Shown here piece after piece: positions 44,238 through 55,537 of a stretch of 64,000 nt of DNA. The position numbers and the translations under genes were made by a program. Position 1 is the stretch's first letter; each line of letters opens with the position of its first letter. Source of the stretch: Piliocolobus tephrosceles (Eukaryota; Chordata; Mammalia; Primates; Cercopithecidae); the NCBI RefSeq assembly GCF_002776525.5, contig NC_045436.1, positions 164,996,756 to 165,060,755 on the forward strand. The letters are read 5' to 3'. Below the pieces are notes generated by a model. That model worked only from the letters and a program-made list of their open reading frames with translations. It was not told the DNA's origin and ran no database searches.

Positions 44238-45009
44238 AAAATCACTAATTACTTTCCTTTTTGGCTTTTATTTTTATTCTAGATGCAGCGGGTACATGTG
44301 CAGATTTGTTGCAAGGGTATAATTGTGTGTTGTTGAGGTTTAGGCTTCTGTTGATCCCAGCACCTAGATAGTGAGCATAGTACCCAGTAGAACGTTTTTC
44401 AGTCCTTGTCCCCTTCTCTCCCTCCTTCTTTTGGAGTTCCTAGTGTCTCTTGTTCTCATCTTTATGTCCACGTATTCCCAAAGCTTAGCCCTCACGTACA
44501 AGTGAGTATATGCAGTATTTGGTTTTCTGTTCCTGTGTCAGTTTACTTAGTATAATGTCCTCCAGCTGCATCCATGTTGCTGCAAAGGACATGATTCCAT
44601 TCCTTTTAATGGCTGAATATTGCATGCTGTATATGTACATTTTCTTTACCCAATTCACCCAATTGATGGGCACCTAGGTTGATTCCATGTCATTGCTATT
44701 GTGAGTAGTGCTTCTACAAACGTATGAGTGCATGTGTCTTTTTAGCAGAACAATTTATTTTCCTCTGGGTATATACCCAGTAATGGTACTCCAGAGTCAA
44801 ACTGTAATTCTATTTTTAGTCCTTTGAGAAATCTCCAAATTGCTATCCACAGTGGCTGCACTAAGTTACATTCCCTCCAAGAAATGGAGATCCTACCACC
44901 AGGGTCTTAGGAGTTTTATAGATTGCGGACTTACAATGTCAGTCTTTAATACACCTTGAGTTGATTTTTGTATATGGTTAACCAGTTTTAAAAATCATTA
45001 ATTACTTTC
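44238..45009 (-). mobile_element. L1 3' fragment with 18-bp target duplication
   Basis: Antisense, 5'-truncated L1 (44256-44991): 'gcagcgggtacatgtgcag', 'gatcccagcacctagatagtgagc', 'tatgcagtatttggttttctgttcctg', 'gggtatatacccagtaatgg', 'atccacagtggctgcactaagttac'. After about 44885 the sequence jumps to a more upstream ORF2 part ('tacaccttgagttgatttttg'), an internal deletion. Target duplication AAATCACTAATTACTTTC (44238-44255) and AAATCATTAATTACTTTC (44992-45009), one mismatch. Confidence 0.93.
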
Positions 45010-45724
45010 TATCCTTTATTGTGATTTTCTTTTTAAAAAAGCCAAAGGTGTCATTTTTAATCAAATTCTTCCAAAATTCACATTAAATAAATATAAAATA
45101 TATTACCTCCATTGTGCTCTGAAATAGTGTCACTGATCTTAGAACCAGGGTATCTTGAGCAACGTACATGTTATCAGACAAGCTCCAAAGATCTGAGTTC
45201 ATTGCTAGGTGGATCAGCACACGCCATCCCAGGTCATTGATTTTAGACACTGCTCCTCCTCAGTCTGAGAGCACAAACACCAGCTTCCTAAGTGGTATCT
45301 GCAGAGCTGTTTGAGAAGCAAGCGTGTCATCAATCCATTCCCAAGGTTGGCAGCAGTAGTCAAATCAGCACGCAATAGCAAAAAAGAAAAAACCGCCAAA
45401 GAAAAGCAAGTAGGGAAGTGCTAGCAGTCATTGATCTGTAGAGAAAGTGGCATGCATTTAGAAAATTAAGAACTGGTCCTACCTACCAGTCCAACCTCAT
45501 GGACTGGTACTTGTCTCTAGCATTCTTCCTGCCTGACTTCTACCTCTTCCCCAGTCCTAATCCTCTCTCGATGTGGGATGCTTCGCTAGCCCTGCCTCAC
45601 ATTTGAGAAACAGGTGATGGGAGAGTGGTCCAACAGTGTTTCCTCTCTATTAAACTCTATCTCTTCCCGATGATATATATCCCGAGATTCTGGGGTGGGA
45701 TTAGGGGAGGACCTGCGGAAAATC
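45010..45724. other. Unassigned sequence
   Basis: No repeat or gene recognised. A 61-codon minus frame at 45214-45399 lacks any domain. Faint L2 similarity near 45520-45570. Confidence 0.45.
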
Positions 45725-46060
45725 ATATTTGCCTTTGCAAGTGGTAGTTCTGCATGCTGGAAGGTCCTTCCCTTATTTCAAAATCTCTTTAGCCATTTTC
45801 TCCCCTACAAATCTTTCATAGTCACCCAGCTCTTAATTCTCCTCTTCCCAGTAAGGGTCCAAAACTCCTTCTGTGATGAACCATAATGCACACATCACAG
45901 TGTTTTGCAATGATTCACTGAATGCATCTTTGCTTTCCACTCGATTGTGAGCCAACTGAGAGCAAGAAAGATGCTGTGCCAATTTTATATCCCTTGCATC
46001 CAGCATACCCACCCTACACATTCCCTAACTTTGTGTGGAATAAATGATCATTTGTGTAGT
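45725..46060 (+). mobile_element. L2 LINE 3' end
   Basis: 'tgcatgctggaaggtccttccc', 'cgattgtgagccaactgagagcaagaaagatgctgtgcc', 'tatatcccttgcatccagcatac' and 'gtggaataaatgatcattt' are the L2 3' landmarks in order. Confidence 0.75.
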
Positions 46061-47006
46061 AAAATAATACAAGAAAAAAAAGGAGGGAATGTAGGAAAAA
46101 TGAGGGAGGCAAGAAAGGAAGAAGGAAAGGGAAAGAGGAATCTTTAATAGTTAAAAGTACTTCCAGAATGAAAGTCTTAATCTTTAAATAAGTCATCCTA
46201 AATTTGGCTACTGTGCTAGTCCAGTAACAACAAGCTTATTAAAGAATATTATTTCCCAGTTGTCTGAGGAAAAAGGAAAGAGGATTTTAAACCTTGTAAT
46301 TTTTGTCTTCGTAGATGGTTATCTTTCACGGTGTGGTTTAGTCAAATAAACACTAGGCTGAGGGTGAAAAGTGGCCTCTCCTCTTGCTCTGTGAAGATCA
46401 TTTAACATCCTTTGCCTCAGTTTGCCTTATATTAAAAACGAGGCACTTGAACGTGATGTGCCTTTTCAATTCAAGCAAACTAATGTTCTGGGTTTAATTA
46501 TCAGTTATTTGAACAGCAAGCTAGATAGGAATTAGAAGCTCTACTCTGGGGTGGTTAAAACAAAAATAATGAGCCCATTTAGGAGGGACAGCCTTATATT
46601 GTTTTAAGACACTAGTGTTTGAATGTGAGTTTTATCAATTACTAAAGAGTGAACTGGATTAACCCTGCGATGACTCGGAGCATACCCTGACAGGAACCAA
46701 AGGCTAGGGGCAGGAACTAGGCCTGCCATTTTTCCATTGTATTCTCAGAGCCTAGCCCAGTGCCAGACATATGTAAGGGCTCAAAACAAACAACCAAACA
46801 AACAAAAAATAGTGTTGATGAAATGGATCCTTTGTGGTTTCCCAATAATATCACTCACTCTTAATTAGCAGATAATATAAAAATTAAGAGGTATCTGAAC
46901 TACTAAGCAGAATAGTTTTTATATTATTCCCTGTTTATCCTTCTTCAAACTTTGTATTTCTGTGTGCTTAATTAATGGTAGAGCCCTAGTTCAGTGTGTT
47001 ACTAAC
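46061..47006. other. Low-repeat sequence
   Basis: A purine-rich patch (about 46075-46140) and a possible MIR trace ('cctttgcctcagtttgcc', about 46410). No gene. Confidence 0.45.
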
Positions 47007-47360
47007 TGATATTCTATGGCTCTGTGTCCCTACCCGAATCTCATCTTGAATTGTACTCCCATAAATTCCACGTGTTGTGGGAGGGACCCAGTGGGAGATC
47101 ATTTAAATCCTGGGGGTGATTCCCCATATTGTTCTCATGGTAGTGAGTAAGTCTCACGAGATCTGACAGTTTTATCAAGGGTTTCTGCTTTTGCATCTTC
47201 CTCATTTTCCCTTGCCGTTGCCATGTAAGAAGTGCCTTTCACCTCCCACCATGATTCTGAGGCCTCCCTAGCCATGTGGAACTGTTAAGTCCAATTAAAC
47301 CTCTTTTTCTTCCCGGTCTCAGGTATGTCTTTATCAGCAGTGTGAAAACTGACTAATACA
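47007..47360 (+). mobile_element. THE1 5' LTR
   Basis: Starts 'tgatattctatggctctgtgtcc', contains 'cccagtgggagatcattt', 'gtctcacgagatctgac', 'catgtggaactgttaag', ends 'aaaactgactaataca'. It is immediately followed by a primer-binding-site-like sequence. Confidence 0.95.
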
Positions 47361-48870
47361 GTAAATTGGTACCAGAAGTGGGATGTTGCTGAAAAGATAC
47401 CTGAAAATGTGGAAGTGATTTTGGAACTGGGTAACAGGCAGAGGTTGGAACAGCTTGGAGGGCTCAGAAGAAGACAGGAAAATGTGGAAAAGTTTGGAGC
47501 TCTCTAGAGTCTTGTTGAATGGCTTTGCCCAAAACACTGATAGCGATATGAACAATAAGGTCCAGTCTGAGGTGGTCTCAGAAGGAGATGAGGAACTTGT
47601 TGGGAACTAGAGCAAAGATGACTCTTGTTATGTCTTAACAAAGAGACTTGCGGCATTTTGCTTCTGCCCTAGAGATTTGTGGAACTTTGAACTTGAGAGA
47701 GATGATTTAGGGAATCTGGCAAAAGAAGTTTCTAAGCAGCAATGCATTCAAGAGGTGACTTGGGTACTGTTAAAAGCATTCAGTTTTAAAAGGGAAGCAC
47801 AGCATAAAAGTTTGGAAATTTTGCTGCCTGACAATGCTGTAGAAAAGAAAATCCCATTTTCTGAGGAGAAATTCTGCATAGGTAATGAGGAGCCAAATGT
47901 TAATCCCCAAGAAAATGGGGAAAGTGTCTCCAGGGCATGTCAGAGACCTTTGCGTCAGCCTCTCCCATCACAGACTCAGTGGTCTAGGAGGAAAAAAATG
48001 GTTGCATGGGCAGGTCCCAGGGTCCCCATTCTGTGTGCAGTCTAGGGACTTAGTGCCCTGTGTCCCAGCTGCTCCAGCTGTGGCTGAAAGGGGCCAATGT
48101 AGAGCTTGGGCCAAGGCTTCAGAGGGTGCAAGCCCTAAGCCTTGGCAGCTTCCATGTGGTGTTCAGCCTGCACAGAAGTCAAGAATTTGGGGTTTGGGAA
48201 CCTCTGTCTAGATTTTAGAAGATGTATGGAAATGCCTGGATGCCCAGGCAGAAGTTTGCTGCAGGGGCAGGGCTCTCATGGAGAACCTCTACTAGGGCAG
48301 TGCAGAAGGGAAATGTGGGGTTGGAGCCCCCACACAAAGTTCCTACTGGGGCACCAGTAGGTAGATCCACCTACAGCTGGCCCCATGTGCCTGGAAAGGC
48401 TGCAGACACTCAATGCCAGTCTGTGAAAGCAACCTGGAGAGAGGCTATACCCTGCAAAGCCACAGGGGCAGAGCTGCTCAAGACCATGGAAACCCACCTC
48501 TTGCATTGGCATGACCTGGATGTGACATCTGGAATAAAAGGACATCATTTTGGAGCTTTAAAATTTGACTGCTCTGCTGGATTTTGGACTTGCATGGGCA
48601 CTGTGACCCCTTTGTTTTGGCCAATTTCTCCCATTTGGAATGGCTATATTTACCCAATACCTCTACCCCTATTGTATCTAGGAAGTAACTAGCTTGCTTT
48701 TGATTTTGCAGGCTCATAGGCAGAAGGGACTTGACTTTCCTCAGATGAGACTTTCGACTGTGAACTTTCAGATTAATACTGAAATGAATTAAGACTTTGG
48801 GAGACTGTTGGGAAGGCATGATTGGTTTTGAAATGTGAGGACTTGAGATTTAGAGGGGCTAGGGATGGAA
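47361..48870 (+). mobile_element. THE1 internal region (non-coding remnant)
   Basis: About 1.51 kb between two LTRs. 'ttggtaccagaagtgggatg' at the left resembles the tRNA-Leu-type primer-binding site of the ERVL/MaLR group. 'gttttaaaagggaagcacagc', 'tctgaggagaaattctgcatagg', 'atggaaatgcctggatgcc' and 'ctcatggagaacctctac' are THE1-int landmarks. The longest frames (122 and 156 codons, 47677-48045 and 48222-48692) are broken gag-like or meaningless. MaLRs depend on other elements for movement. Confidence 0.92.
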
Positions 48871-49221
48871 TGATATGGTTTGACTCTGTGTCCCCGCCCA
48901 AATCTTGTCTTGAATTGTACTCCCATAATTCGCACACACTGTAGGAGGAACCCAGAGGGAGATAGATTGAATCATGGGGCGGTTTTCCCCATACTGTTCT
49001 TGTGGTAGTGAATAAGTCTTATGAGATCTGATGGTTTTATCAGGTTTCATTCTTGCATCTTCCTCATTTTCTCTTGCTGCCACCATGTAAGAAGTGCCTT
49101 TTGTCTCCTGCCATGATTCTGAGGCCTCCCCAGCCATGTGGAACTGTAAGTCCAATTAAACCTCTTTGTCTTCCCAGTCTTGGGTATGTCTTTATCAGCA
49201 GCAGGAAAACGGACTAATACA
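48871..49221 (+). mobile_element. THE1 3' LTR
   Basis: Starts 'tgatatggtttgactctgtgtcc', ends 'aggaaaacggactaataca'. It shares unusual variants with the 5' LTR ('attgtactcccata', 'cttcccagtcttgggtatgtc'-type end), which supports one element. The two LTRs differ at dozens of sites (roughly 15% by eye). Flanks CTAAC and TCAAC are only partly alike. Confidence 0.95.
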
Positions 49222-49734
49222 TCAACATTTGCTTCTCAAAGAAATTCATCATATAATTGTTACTTTGCAATTTGAAATCAGTTCAAATTGTTCATCTCAT
49301 TTATTTGTACCTGGCTTACAATAGAGATCTAGTGAATAGATTTGCTACATATGGGCAAAAATAACAGTGAATTTAAATCTTCTTGAAAATTCTAATGTGT
49401 TTGCAGACTAATTTGGTTTTCTTTTCTTTTTTTCTTTTTTTTTTTTTTTTTTTGCAACATTTCCTGTTCCAACTGGTCTTCAAAATAATGCTCTACAGCT
49501 CACATCCTTCTGATTGTGAAGATAAAGTTTGTAAAATAAACCAACATATCCTTTCTTGTGGCTGGGGTTAGATAGTAAAACAATAACTAAGAAAAATAGG
49601 AACTCTCTCATTTATCTGGTGGTTATATCTTCCAAAGCACTGAAATACCATCCAGAGAAACTACAAGGCTACATTGATTCCTTTGTAGCCACCCTGTAAA
49701 GAACAAAGAGCAAGAAACTAATACCATTCTGGTA
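49222..49734. other. Unassigned sequence with a poly-T tract
   Basis: T-rich run at about 49421-49453. No repeat body follows it, so it is not an Alu tail I can complete. No gene. Confidence 0.45.
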
Positions 49735-50200
49735 TAAATTAGGATATTTTTGAGTACATGTAACCAAAACCCATTCAAAGTATCTTAAGTTAAAGGTTTA
49801 TTGACTCACATACCTAAGATAGGAATACTTACAGCACCAGGCATGGCTGGATCAAGCTTCCAACAGTGTATAAGGATGCTCTCTCTCTTTTACTCACCTT
49901 TTCTCAGTGCTAATAACTCCAGCAAGGCAGGAACTAGTTTTAGTCACATGACACTGAACCAATCATTTTGGCCTGGGGGATGGAGACTTGTTCCTGGACA
50001 AGCCTGCATCATTTGACCTAGCCCTGTGGCCCATGGAAATGGGATTGAGAGCCTCACCAGTATCGTGTTAAATGGGGGACTGGCAGCTCCTAAAACAAGA
50101 AAATTGTCTACCAGAGCTGAGCCACAGAGAAACAGAGTCAGGGCATCTCCTGTTATTACTGGCAGAGTTTCTGTATCATACTCATTCCAGACTTTGATCA
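49735..50200 (-). mobile_element. Ancient interspersed repeat, family not assigned
   Basis: 'aagttaaaggtttattgactcacatacc', 'caggcatggctggatcaagc', 'ggatgctctctctcttt', 'acactgaaccaatcattttggcctggggg' occur in a fixed order that I recall from a common mammalian repeat, antisense. I cannot name it with confidence. Confidence 0.5.
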
Positions 50201-50612
50201 CTGACTTTAAAATCTTTGTTCACTGGCTTGACAGTAATATCCATGAAGCTGACCTGCCTACTAGCCACTCACCTGGGCTTCAGTGTTTTTTGACTCTTTA
50301 AATGCCATTATTTTCTTTTCCATTCTACTTTTCACTCTGATGGATATCACTTGGACTTTATTATTACCTGAAACTACTTAATTCCTGACATCCTAAATGA
50401 TGATCTCACCCTTTTGACCACAACTTTATATACATTCAACTGTCTTAAGCCCTCAATCTCACTACATTCTGCTCATTGACTCTGCAAGCAAGACCTTTGG
50501 GATCACCAGCCCTTCTTAGTCTCAGAAATTCCATACTAATCTGCACTATATGGTCAATTTCCTGAAATACCCTTGAACATCCCTACTTTCTTACCCATGT
50601 CCTATGATCATG
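50201..50612. other. Unassigned sequence
   Basis: Pyrimidine-leaning. Possibly decayed L2 ('ctcactacattctgctcattgac'). No gene. Confidence 0.4.
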
Positions 50613-51080
50613 CCGGTATTAGTTTCCTAATGCAGTTGTAGCAACATACCACAAACTGCAAGGCTTAAAACAACAAAAATTTACTCTCACAGTCTAGAGG
50701 TCAAAAGTCTGAAATTAATATCACTGAGCCAAAATCAAGGTGTTAGCAGGGCCATGCTCCCTTGAGAGATTCTGGGGGAGAATCTTTTCCTTCCTCTTCC
50801 AGCTTCCGGCAGCTGTCACCATTCCTTGGCTTGTGGCTGCATCACTGTAATTTTCAAGGTCAACATCTTCAAATGTCTTTCTGCTCCATTACCATATCAA
50901 TTCCTCCTCTGTATGTATGTCACATCTCTCTGCCTCTCTCCTGTAAGGATAACTGGGATGGCCTGAAGGGCACACTTGGATAATTCAGGATAATCTCTCC
51001 TTATAAACATCCTTAAACCAATTATACCTACAATTTTTTTCGTTTTCATTTCTTTCTTTTGTTTTTTGTGGAGCTGGTGG
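50613..51080 (-). mobile_element. MaLR-like LTR
   Basis: Antisense: 'taatgcagttgtagcaacataccacaaactg', 'aaggcttaaaacaacaaaaattta', 'aaaatcaaggtgttagcagggccatgctccc', 'cttccagcttccggcagc', 'ccttggcttgtggctgcatcac'. The layout matches MLT1-group LTRs as recalled; the exact family is unsure. Confidence 0.6.
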
Positions 51081-51969
51081 GACAAGGGGGTGGGGAGGCT
51101 TGTAAGCTAGGTTCCAGAGACTAGGGTATCAATATATTTTGGGAAACCAGTTTCCAGCCTATTACATACCTATATGGCTCTGGGGTCACCAAACTCTGGG
51201 GTCAGACAATGATTTGTCTTCCACTTCTCTACTACTTGCTGGGGAAAAACAAACAAAAATCCAGATATGACAGTCACTACTAATTAGCAATTTTTATACT
51301 CAGCTTGATAATCTTGTCTCTTTTTCATGATCTAATGTCTCCCCATCTATTTACAGTAACATGCTTATACATCCTTACAGCTCTTCTGATTCCAGCATTA
51401 AATGTACCTACAGAACTATCCCATTTTCTCACAGGACAGAGGAATTTGATTTGCCTTATTCAATCAAAACCACATACTTAACTCCTAGAATGAAGTCCAG
51501 TGCATAGCTGGTACTTGATTAGTATTTATTTTCTGACTTCTTCTTCCAGTATAAAAGAAAAGAATGTTCCATTTCCCTAGTGTTTTTAATCCCACTTCCT
51601 ATGATATCTTGATTCCTCTTTATAGCTATAATTTATCTGCCTCCCTCCCTCCCTCCTCTTCCCTGTCTCCTCCCCGTTTCCTGGCTGCCTCCTTACATCT
51701 TGTAATGCCAGTCAAGTCTTATTCACCCTTAAAAAATGCATAAGAAGACATACTCATTCCAAATCAGCAATAACAACAACTTTTACATGCACACACAGCT
51801 CTCTCTAACTACTGGCAAATCTCATTCTTATACTCTTACATAAAGTTCCTAAAAGAGTGGTCTAAGTTCAGTCTGTATAACCCCTCATCTGCATTTATTT
51901 CTTAACTCTTGGCTTCTGCCTCTACCATGTTATTTAAATTGTTCTTTCTTAGGTCAAAACCACCTTTAT
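51081..51969. other. Unassigned sequence
   Basis: A C/T-rich patch with (CCCT)n at about 51640-51680. L2-like fragments are possible. No gene. Confidence 0.4.
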
Positions 51970-52255
51970 TTTTCATGGCTGCCAATATTTTTAAATTAAA
52001 CTTGTTATTTTGAGATAACAATAGATTGTCATGCAATTGTATGAAATAGTCCAAGGAAGTCACCATGTACCATTTCCCCCAGTAGTATCATTTTGTAAAG
52101 CTGGAGTACAGTATCACAATCAGGTTACTCACACTGATGTAATCCACTGATCTTATTCAGATTTCCCCAGTTTTCCTTGTACTGATTTGTGTGTGTGTCA
52201 AAATTACATTTCATTTGCAAATCCACTGAATAGTTTCCAGTCTTGACATCTATGA
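51970..52255 (-). mobile_element. Old L1 3' UTR-like fragment
   Basis: 'ttgagataacaatagattgtcatgcaa', 'aagtcaccatgtaccatttcccccagtag', 'gtaatccactgatcttattcagatttccccagtttt', 'tgtgtgtgtgtcaaaatt' follow a common L1M 3' region in antisense. Confidence 0.55.
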
Positions 52256-52264
52256 ATTGCTTGA

Positions 52265-52520
52265 TTTAAATTCAATAAATATATTTAATTCTTACTATGA
52301 GTTAAGAATGTAAGGTTCTACAAATATTGGTCAATGTTATGGTTGTATTAACTCTATGGGGTAAGTATACTATTATTAGTCCCATTTTACAGATGAGGCA
52401 AGTGGGGCACAAAGAAATTAATAAACTTGGACAAAGAAGTTAAGAAACACAGCTAGTGTGAATAGTGGAGATTAGATGCAAGCCCACACAGCCTGGTTCA
52501 GAGTCTATGCTACTAACACT
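52265..52520 (+). mobile_element. MIR SINE
   Basis: 'ttactatgagttaagaatg', 'actctatggggtaagtatactattattagtcccattttacagatgaggc', 'aacacagctagtgtgaatagtggag', 'ggttcagagtctatgctactaac' — a clear MIR. Confidence 0.87.
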
Positions 52521-52589
52521 TTCTCCTGTGATCTCTCTGGACCTAGCTGAAGTGTCTGCTGAGTTTGGGAGTGGAGACCTTGAGTTACT

Positions 52590-52962
52590 TGAATGTCTCT
52601 TCTTCCTTGGTTCCTTTGATATAATCTACTGCTTCTCCTTGTACCTCTCTGACTACTTTTTCCTGGTCTTCTTCATGGACTGCTCATCCCATTCCTGGTT
52701 TTAAATGTAGCTTCCCCTAAGGCTGTGCATTCAGCTCCCTGGTTTTTTCACTAGGTATTTTCTTTGGGGGATTTCTGCACCTATGTGCTAAAGGAGCACA
52801 AACTGATAGCTGTAAGCTTAGATCTCTGACCTGAGTTCCAAACTCCTTTCTAATTACTGATTTTCCAACTTCTCTGGGATATCCCTCAGGAACTTCAAAC
52901 TTCATGGTGTCATAAACTGCACTAATCCATCTCTGTACCTTTTTTCTGTAATCCACAACCTC
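52590..52962 (+). mobile_element. L2 LINE fragment
   Basis: 'ctaaggctgtgcattcagctccctgg', 'gtaagcttagatctctgacctgagttcc', 'ttctctgggatatccctcaggaacttcaaacttcatg' match the L2 region 'ctctcccctgagctccag...ggatgtcccacaggcatctcaaactc'. Confidence 0.72.
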
Positions 52963-53224
52963 CACTGTCACAAATTACCATAAACTGGGTGACTTATAGA
53001 CAACAGAAATTTATTTCTTACGTTTCTGGAGGATGGGAAGTCCAGGACCAAGGTGCCAAAAGATTTGGTGACTGGTAAAGCTTCTCTTCCGGGTTCATAG
53101 ATAGACCATATTTTCATTGTCACTAGGGCTTGGTGAAGGAGGCACAGCAGCATTTTGGGGCCTCTTTTACAAGAACATTAATCGTATTCATTAAAAACTT
53201 CATTCTTATGACCTAATCACCTCC

Positions 53225-53881
53225 TGATACAGTTAGGCTTTGTGTCCCTACCCAAATCTCATCTTGAATTGTAGTTCCCATAATCCCCATGTGTTGTGGT
53301 GGGAAGGACCCAGTGGGAGGGAATTGAATCATGGGGGCAGTTGCCCCCATGCTATTCTTATATTAGTGAGTGAGTTCTCACAAGAGCTGATGGTTTTATA
53401 AGGGGCTTTCCCCCTTTGCCTGGCACTTCTCCTTTCTGCTGCCATGTGAAGAAGGACATGTTTTCTTCTCTTTCTGCCATGATTATAAGTTTTCCAAGGC
53501 GTCTATAGTCCTGTGGAACTGTGAGTCAATTAAACCTTTTTTTTTTTTTTTTTTTTTGAGACAGAGTCTGGCTCTGTCACCCAGGCTGGAGTACAGTGGC
53601 CGGATCTCAGCTCACTGCAAGCTCCTCCTCCCGGGTTTACGCCATTCTCCTGCCTCAGCCTCCCGAGTAGCTGGGACTATAGGCACCCGCCACCTCACCT
53701 GGCTAGTTTTTTGTATTTTTTTAGTAGAGACGGGGTTTCACTGTGTTAGCCAGGATAGTCTCGATCTCTGGACCTCGTGATCTGCCCGTCTCGGCCTCCC
53801 AATAAACCTCTTTTTTTTTTTTTTTATAAATTACCCAATCTTGGACAGTTCTTTATAGTAGTCTGAGAATGGACTAATACA
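53225..53881 (+). mobile_element. MST/THE1-type solo LTR, split by an Alu, TSD CCTCC
   Basis: Starts 'tgatacagttaggctttgtgtcc', ends 'gtctgagaatggactaataca'. CCTCC is duplicated exactly (53220-53224 and 53882-53886). Inserted into the older MLT1 LTR and later hit by an AluY at 53537. Confidence 0.95.
53537..53800 (-). mobile_element. Cercopithecid-lineage AluY, 5'-truncated
   Basis: Antisense: poly-T, 'gagacagagtctggctctg', 'gtggccggatctcagctcactgcaagc', 'cgggtttacgccattctcc', 'cacctcacctggctagttttttg', 'gatctgcccgtctcggcctccc'. These variants mark Old World monkey AluY subfamilies. The last roughly 40 bp (Alu 5' end) are missing. Target 'aattaaacct' versus 'aataaacct' flanks it. Confidence 0.93.
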
Positions 53882-53978
53882 CCTCCCAAAGACCCCACCT
53901 CCCAATAATGATCATAATGGAGATTAGGTTTCAACATATGAATTTGGAGGCCACACACACTTTCAGTCTATAGCATAA

Positions 53979-55209
53979 AACATTTCCCCAAAGAAGATCC
54001 ATTTTTTTTTTTTTTTTGCCTGTGGTTTGATCTAAAGTAATCATGCCTTCATCCATTCATAACTACCTTTTATGGTCACAAACTGGAGAAATAGTTATAC
54101 ATGTAATAACTGTGCTCCTATGTATTGACATATAATCTACAATAATATTTTGTTCATTGTTGATTCTGAACTGATGAGCCAGATTTGTTTAGCTGACACA
54201 AATATGTCATAAAATGGACAGTGCCTGGCACAGTGGCATAAAATGGAAAAAATAAAACATAATCATGGTAGAATTAAATAATTTCCTAATGGTAGAATTA
54301 AGGAAATGGTTCTTAAGGAGATATTAGTTGTTGGAATTAAAGTCTAACTAGAAACAATTAATAAAATATAGCATTCTAATTCTTTCAGAAAATCATCTAT
54401 TTTCATATGAGCATTGTAAGTACTGGAGGGACTGCTCCTTATTTTACTCAGTATGTTGAACTACAGTACAATTTTGAGAGGTTATATAGGGAATAAACCC
54501 CCCCAGACTGCTCATCTCCCAGCAAAGATAACAAGAAACCGAAAGTAAAGCTCCCATGATAAATCCCAATATTAATCTCCTTCTGGGACGCATTAAGGTT
54601 AACAACTGGTAAACCAGAAAATGAAAATATCTCTGAGATACTAGTAAAAAAACAAACATGCCTTGTTTTTCCTTCATTCCATGGCAAAAAACATAAAATC
54701 TTTAGCTTTCTGCCTCACTAGAGAGAATAAGAATTGTTATAAACTCATATAAGTTTTGAAGAGAATCTCTTGCTGATTGAAATAATACCTTCATAATATT
54801 TGCAAATAAATGTCTAGACTCTCCATGAGCTCTAAAAATGAAAAATGTGCAGATGGAAATGAAAAGTGAACGTGGTCAAATCATTGGGATCTGAGGCTCT
54901 TTTATATGCCTGGAGTTTCTGGACCTTTATCAGAAGACAACATTTGTATATATTAAATAGATAAATATGCAATATATTAAGATAGGTAAACAGAAAGGAA
55001 TAAGAGTAAGACTGCCTCAGTTTCCGCATAGCCATATGGGGATTAGATACGCCTATTAGCTGGAAGTTTTTCTGCCTTCCTGGAGGATTCTTAGCCCCTA
55101 AGATAATATAATGGAGACCTTATTAGCACTTTCAGTAGTACAGAGATTTATGCTAATCATCTGTACCATATGCAAGAATACATTGTAAAAACAATCATTA
55201 TTATTATTT
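53979..55209. other. Low-repeat sequence, no gene recognised
   Basis: Poly-T at 54002-54017. Two overlapping minus frames (54444-54687, 77 and 79 codons in different phases) have no domain. No clear repeat. Confidence 0.5.
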
Positions 55210-55537
55210 TTAATTCATGTATTTATTTTGAAGACAGAGTCTCTCTCTCTGTTGCCCAGGCTAGAGTGCAGCAAGCAATCATAGCTCACTGCAGCCTCAA
55301 ACTCTTGGGCTTAAGCAATCCTCTCACCTCAGCCTCCTGAGTAGCTAGGACAAAAGGTGTATGCCACCACTCCTGGCTAATTTTATTTATTTATTTTTTA
55401 TTTATTTATTTATTTATTTTTAGAGCCTGGGTCTGCGTATTGCCCAGGATGGCCTTGGACTCCTGGCCTCAAGCAATCCTCCTGCCTTGTTTTTCTAAAG
55501 TGCTGGGATTACAGGCATGAGCCACTGTGTCTGGCCT
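55210..55537 (-). mobile_element. AluJ SINE
   Basis: Antisense: 'agacagagtctctctctctgttgcccaggctagagtgc', 'cactgcagcctcaaactcttgggc', a (TTTA)n linker at about 55380-55420, 'gcctcaagcaatcctcctgcc', 'gtgctgggattacaggcatgagcc'. AluJ-type variants. Confidence 0.92.

Larger units (their letters stand above)
52963..53978 (-). mobile_element. MLT1-type LTR, split by an MST LTR
   Basis: Antisense LTR in two parts, 52963-53224 and 53882-53978: 'cacaaattaccataaactgggtgact', 'cgtttctggaggatgggaagtcc', 'cattcttatgacctaatcacctcc' | 'cctcccaaagaccccacctcc', 'ggtttcaacatatgaatttgg'. The break falls inside the usual 'acctaatcacctcccaaaggccccacctcc'. Confidence 0.88.

Noticed and set aside
47677..48692. Open frames of 122, 108 and 156 codons
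   Set aside because: They lie wholly in the THE1 internal region and overlap in different phases; they are decayed or non-coding endogenous retroviral sequence, not host genes.
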